Shown here piece by piece: positions 32,169 through 32,284 of a DNA stretch of 32,284 nucleotides. The position numbers were made by a program, and so were the translations under genes. Source of the stretch: Rhodospirillaceae bacterium (GTDB taxonomy: Bacteria > Pseudomonadota > Alphaproteobacteria > Rhodospirillales > Rhodospirillaceae); the NCBI GenBank assembly GCA_020852595.1, contig JADZAK010000094.1:1-32284 (forward strand). Reading direction: 5' to 3'. Each line of letters opens with the position of its first letter. Position 1 is the stretch's first letter. Below the pieces are notes generated by a model. That model had not been told where the DNA came from. It made no database searches and saw nothing but the letters and a program-made list of their open reading frames with translations.

Positions 32169-32193
32169 CGTTCCGCGGTATGCGGGAGGCTCC

Positions 32194-32284
32194 ATGAAAA
32201 AGTCCGAGTCTGCGGGCGATTCAAGCGCGTCCCGCCGTCATATTCTTGCAATATTCAATCCGGCCGCCGGACGGAATCGGCGCC
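32194..32284 (+). CDS. Diacylglycerol kinase-type lipid kinase (partial, N-terminal end)
   Basis: The ATG at 32194, preceded by GGGAGG, opens a frame to the window edge encoding about 30 residues that end HILAIFNPAAGRNRR. That ending is the first conserved strand and NPxAG loop of the DAGK catalytic domain (sphingosine/diacylglycerol kinase family). Only the beginning is visible, so the substrate lipid is unknown. It is divergent from the LpxH-like and GT4 genes, together suggesting a membrane-lipid or glycolipid module. Confidence 0.7.
   Translation, partial: MKKSESAGDSSASRRHILAIFNPAAGRNRR

Noticed and set aside
1-32284. CRISPR array, prophage, toxin-antitoxin or other defence system
   Set aside because: No spaced direct repeats, integrase, phage structural gene or recognisable defence gene was found; the only mobile-type gene is the RAYT.
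1-32284. tRNA or rRNA genes
   Set aside because: All intergenic gaps are short and none shows a TTCGANNC T-loop with matching acceptor arms or rRNA sequence.

Overview
The window looks like chromosome from a GC-rich (by eye about 65 % G+C) Gram-negative bacterium, most likely an alphaproteobacterium. Supporting signs are the order lspA, DUF3035 lipoprotein, active M16 peptidase, inactive M16 peptidase; divergent purD/xseA; a MutL with an intact endonuclease motif; lipid A genes; a TonB-dependent receptor tail; and GTCATCC-type intergenic palindromes. The genus cannot be fixed from the sequence. Almost everything is chromosomal housekeeping. No prophage, plasmid, CRISPR array, rRNA or tRNA gene is visible. 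The only mobile-element gene is a solitary REP-associated tyrosine transposase (RAYT).

Layout. 1-105: end of a TonB-dependent receptor. 106-351: repeat-rich spacer with a near-perfect 50-bp palindrome. 352-2027 (minus): queE-queD-queC for the 7-deazaguanine precursor of queuosine. 2266-3000: phoU. 3077-4488 (minus): small operon of lipoprotein, MarR regulator and secreted protein, all of unknown role. 4529-5955: MaoC-type hydratase and ribF. 6222-10160: ileS, lspA and a DUF3035 lipoprotein, with a structured leader before ileS. 10184-10984 (minus): membrane protein. 11129-13857: two coupled M16 peptidase-family genes. 13858-14370 (minus): exported RidA-like protein. 14573-19015: pgi, mutL and a Rossmann-like protein of unknown function. 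19018-21849 (minus): class I amidotransferase-like hydrolase, large-subunit-type pseudouridine synthase and rsmD (mutually overlapping), followed by the RAYT. 21927-22958 (minus): lytic transglycosylase. 23036-23991: tadA and a secreted FliL-like protein. 24110-25402 (minus) purD, divergent from 25450-27695 xseA and an M23 peptidase. 27742-29413 (minus): DUF374 acyltransferase and lpxK. 29490-30178: two small proteins, one a PhnA domain. 30175-32039 (minus): an LpxH-like phosphoesterase and a GT4 glycosyltransferase, divergent from a truncated diacylglycerol-kinase-type gene at the right edge.

Functional themes are tRNA and rRNA modification and decoding (queCDE, tadA, rsmD, pseudouridine synthase, ileS), envelope biogenesis and lipids (lspA, lpxK, DUF374, LpxH-like, GT4, DAGK, M23, lytic transglycosylase) and central metabolism (pgi, purD, ribF). 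I see no convincing new multi-gene system. The most interesting signals are an attenuator-like set of mutually exclusive RNA pairings before ileS, a QueD lacking the usual catalytic Cys, the palindrome and RAYT pair, and a dispersed family of GAA-loop palindromes.
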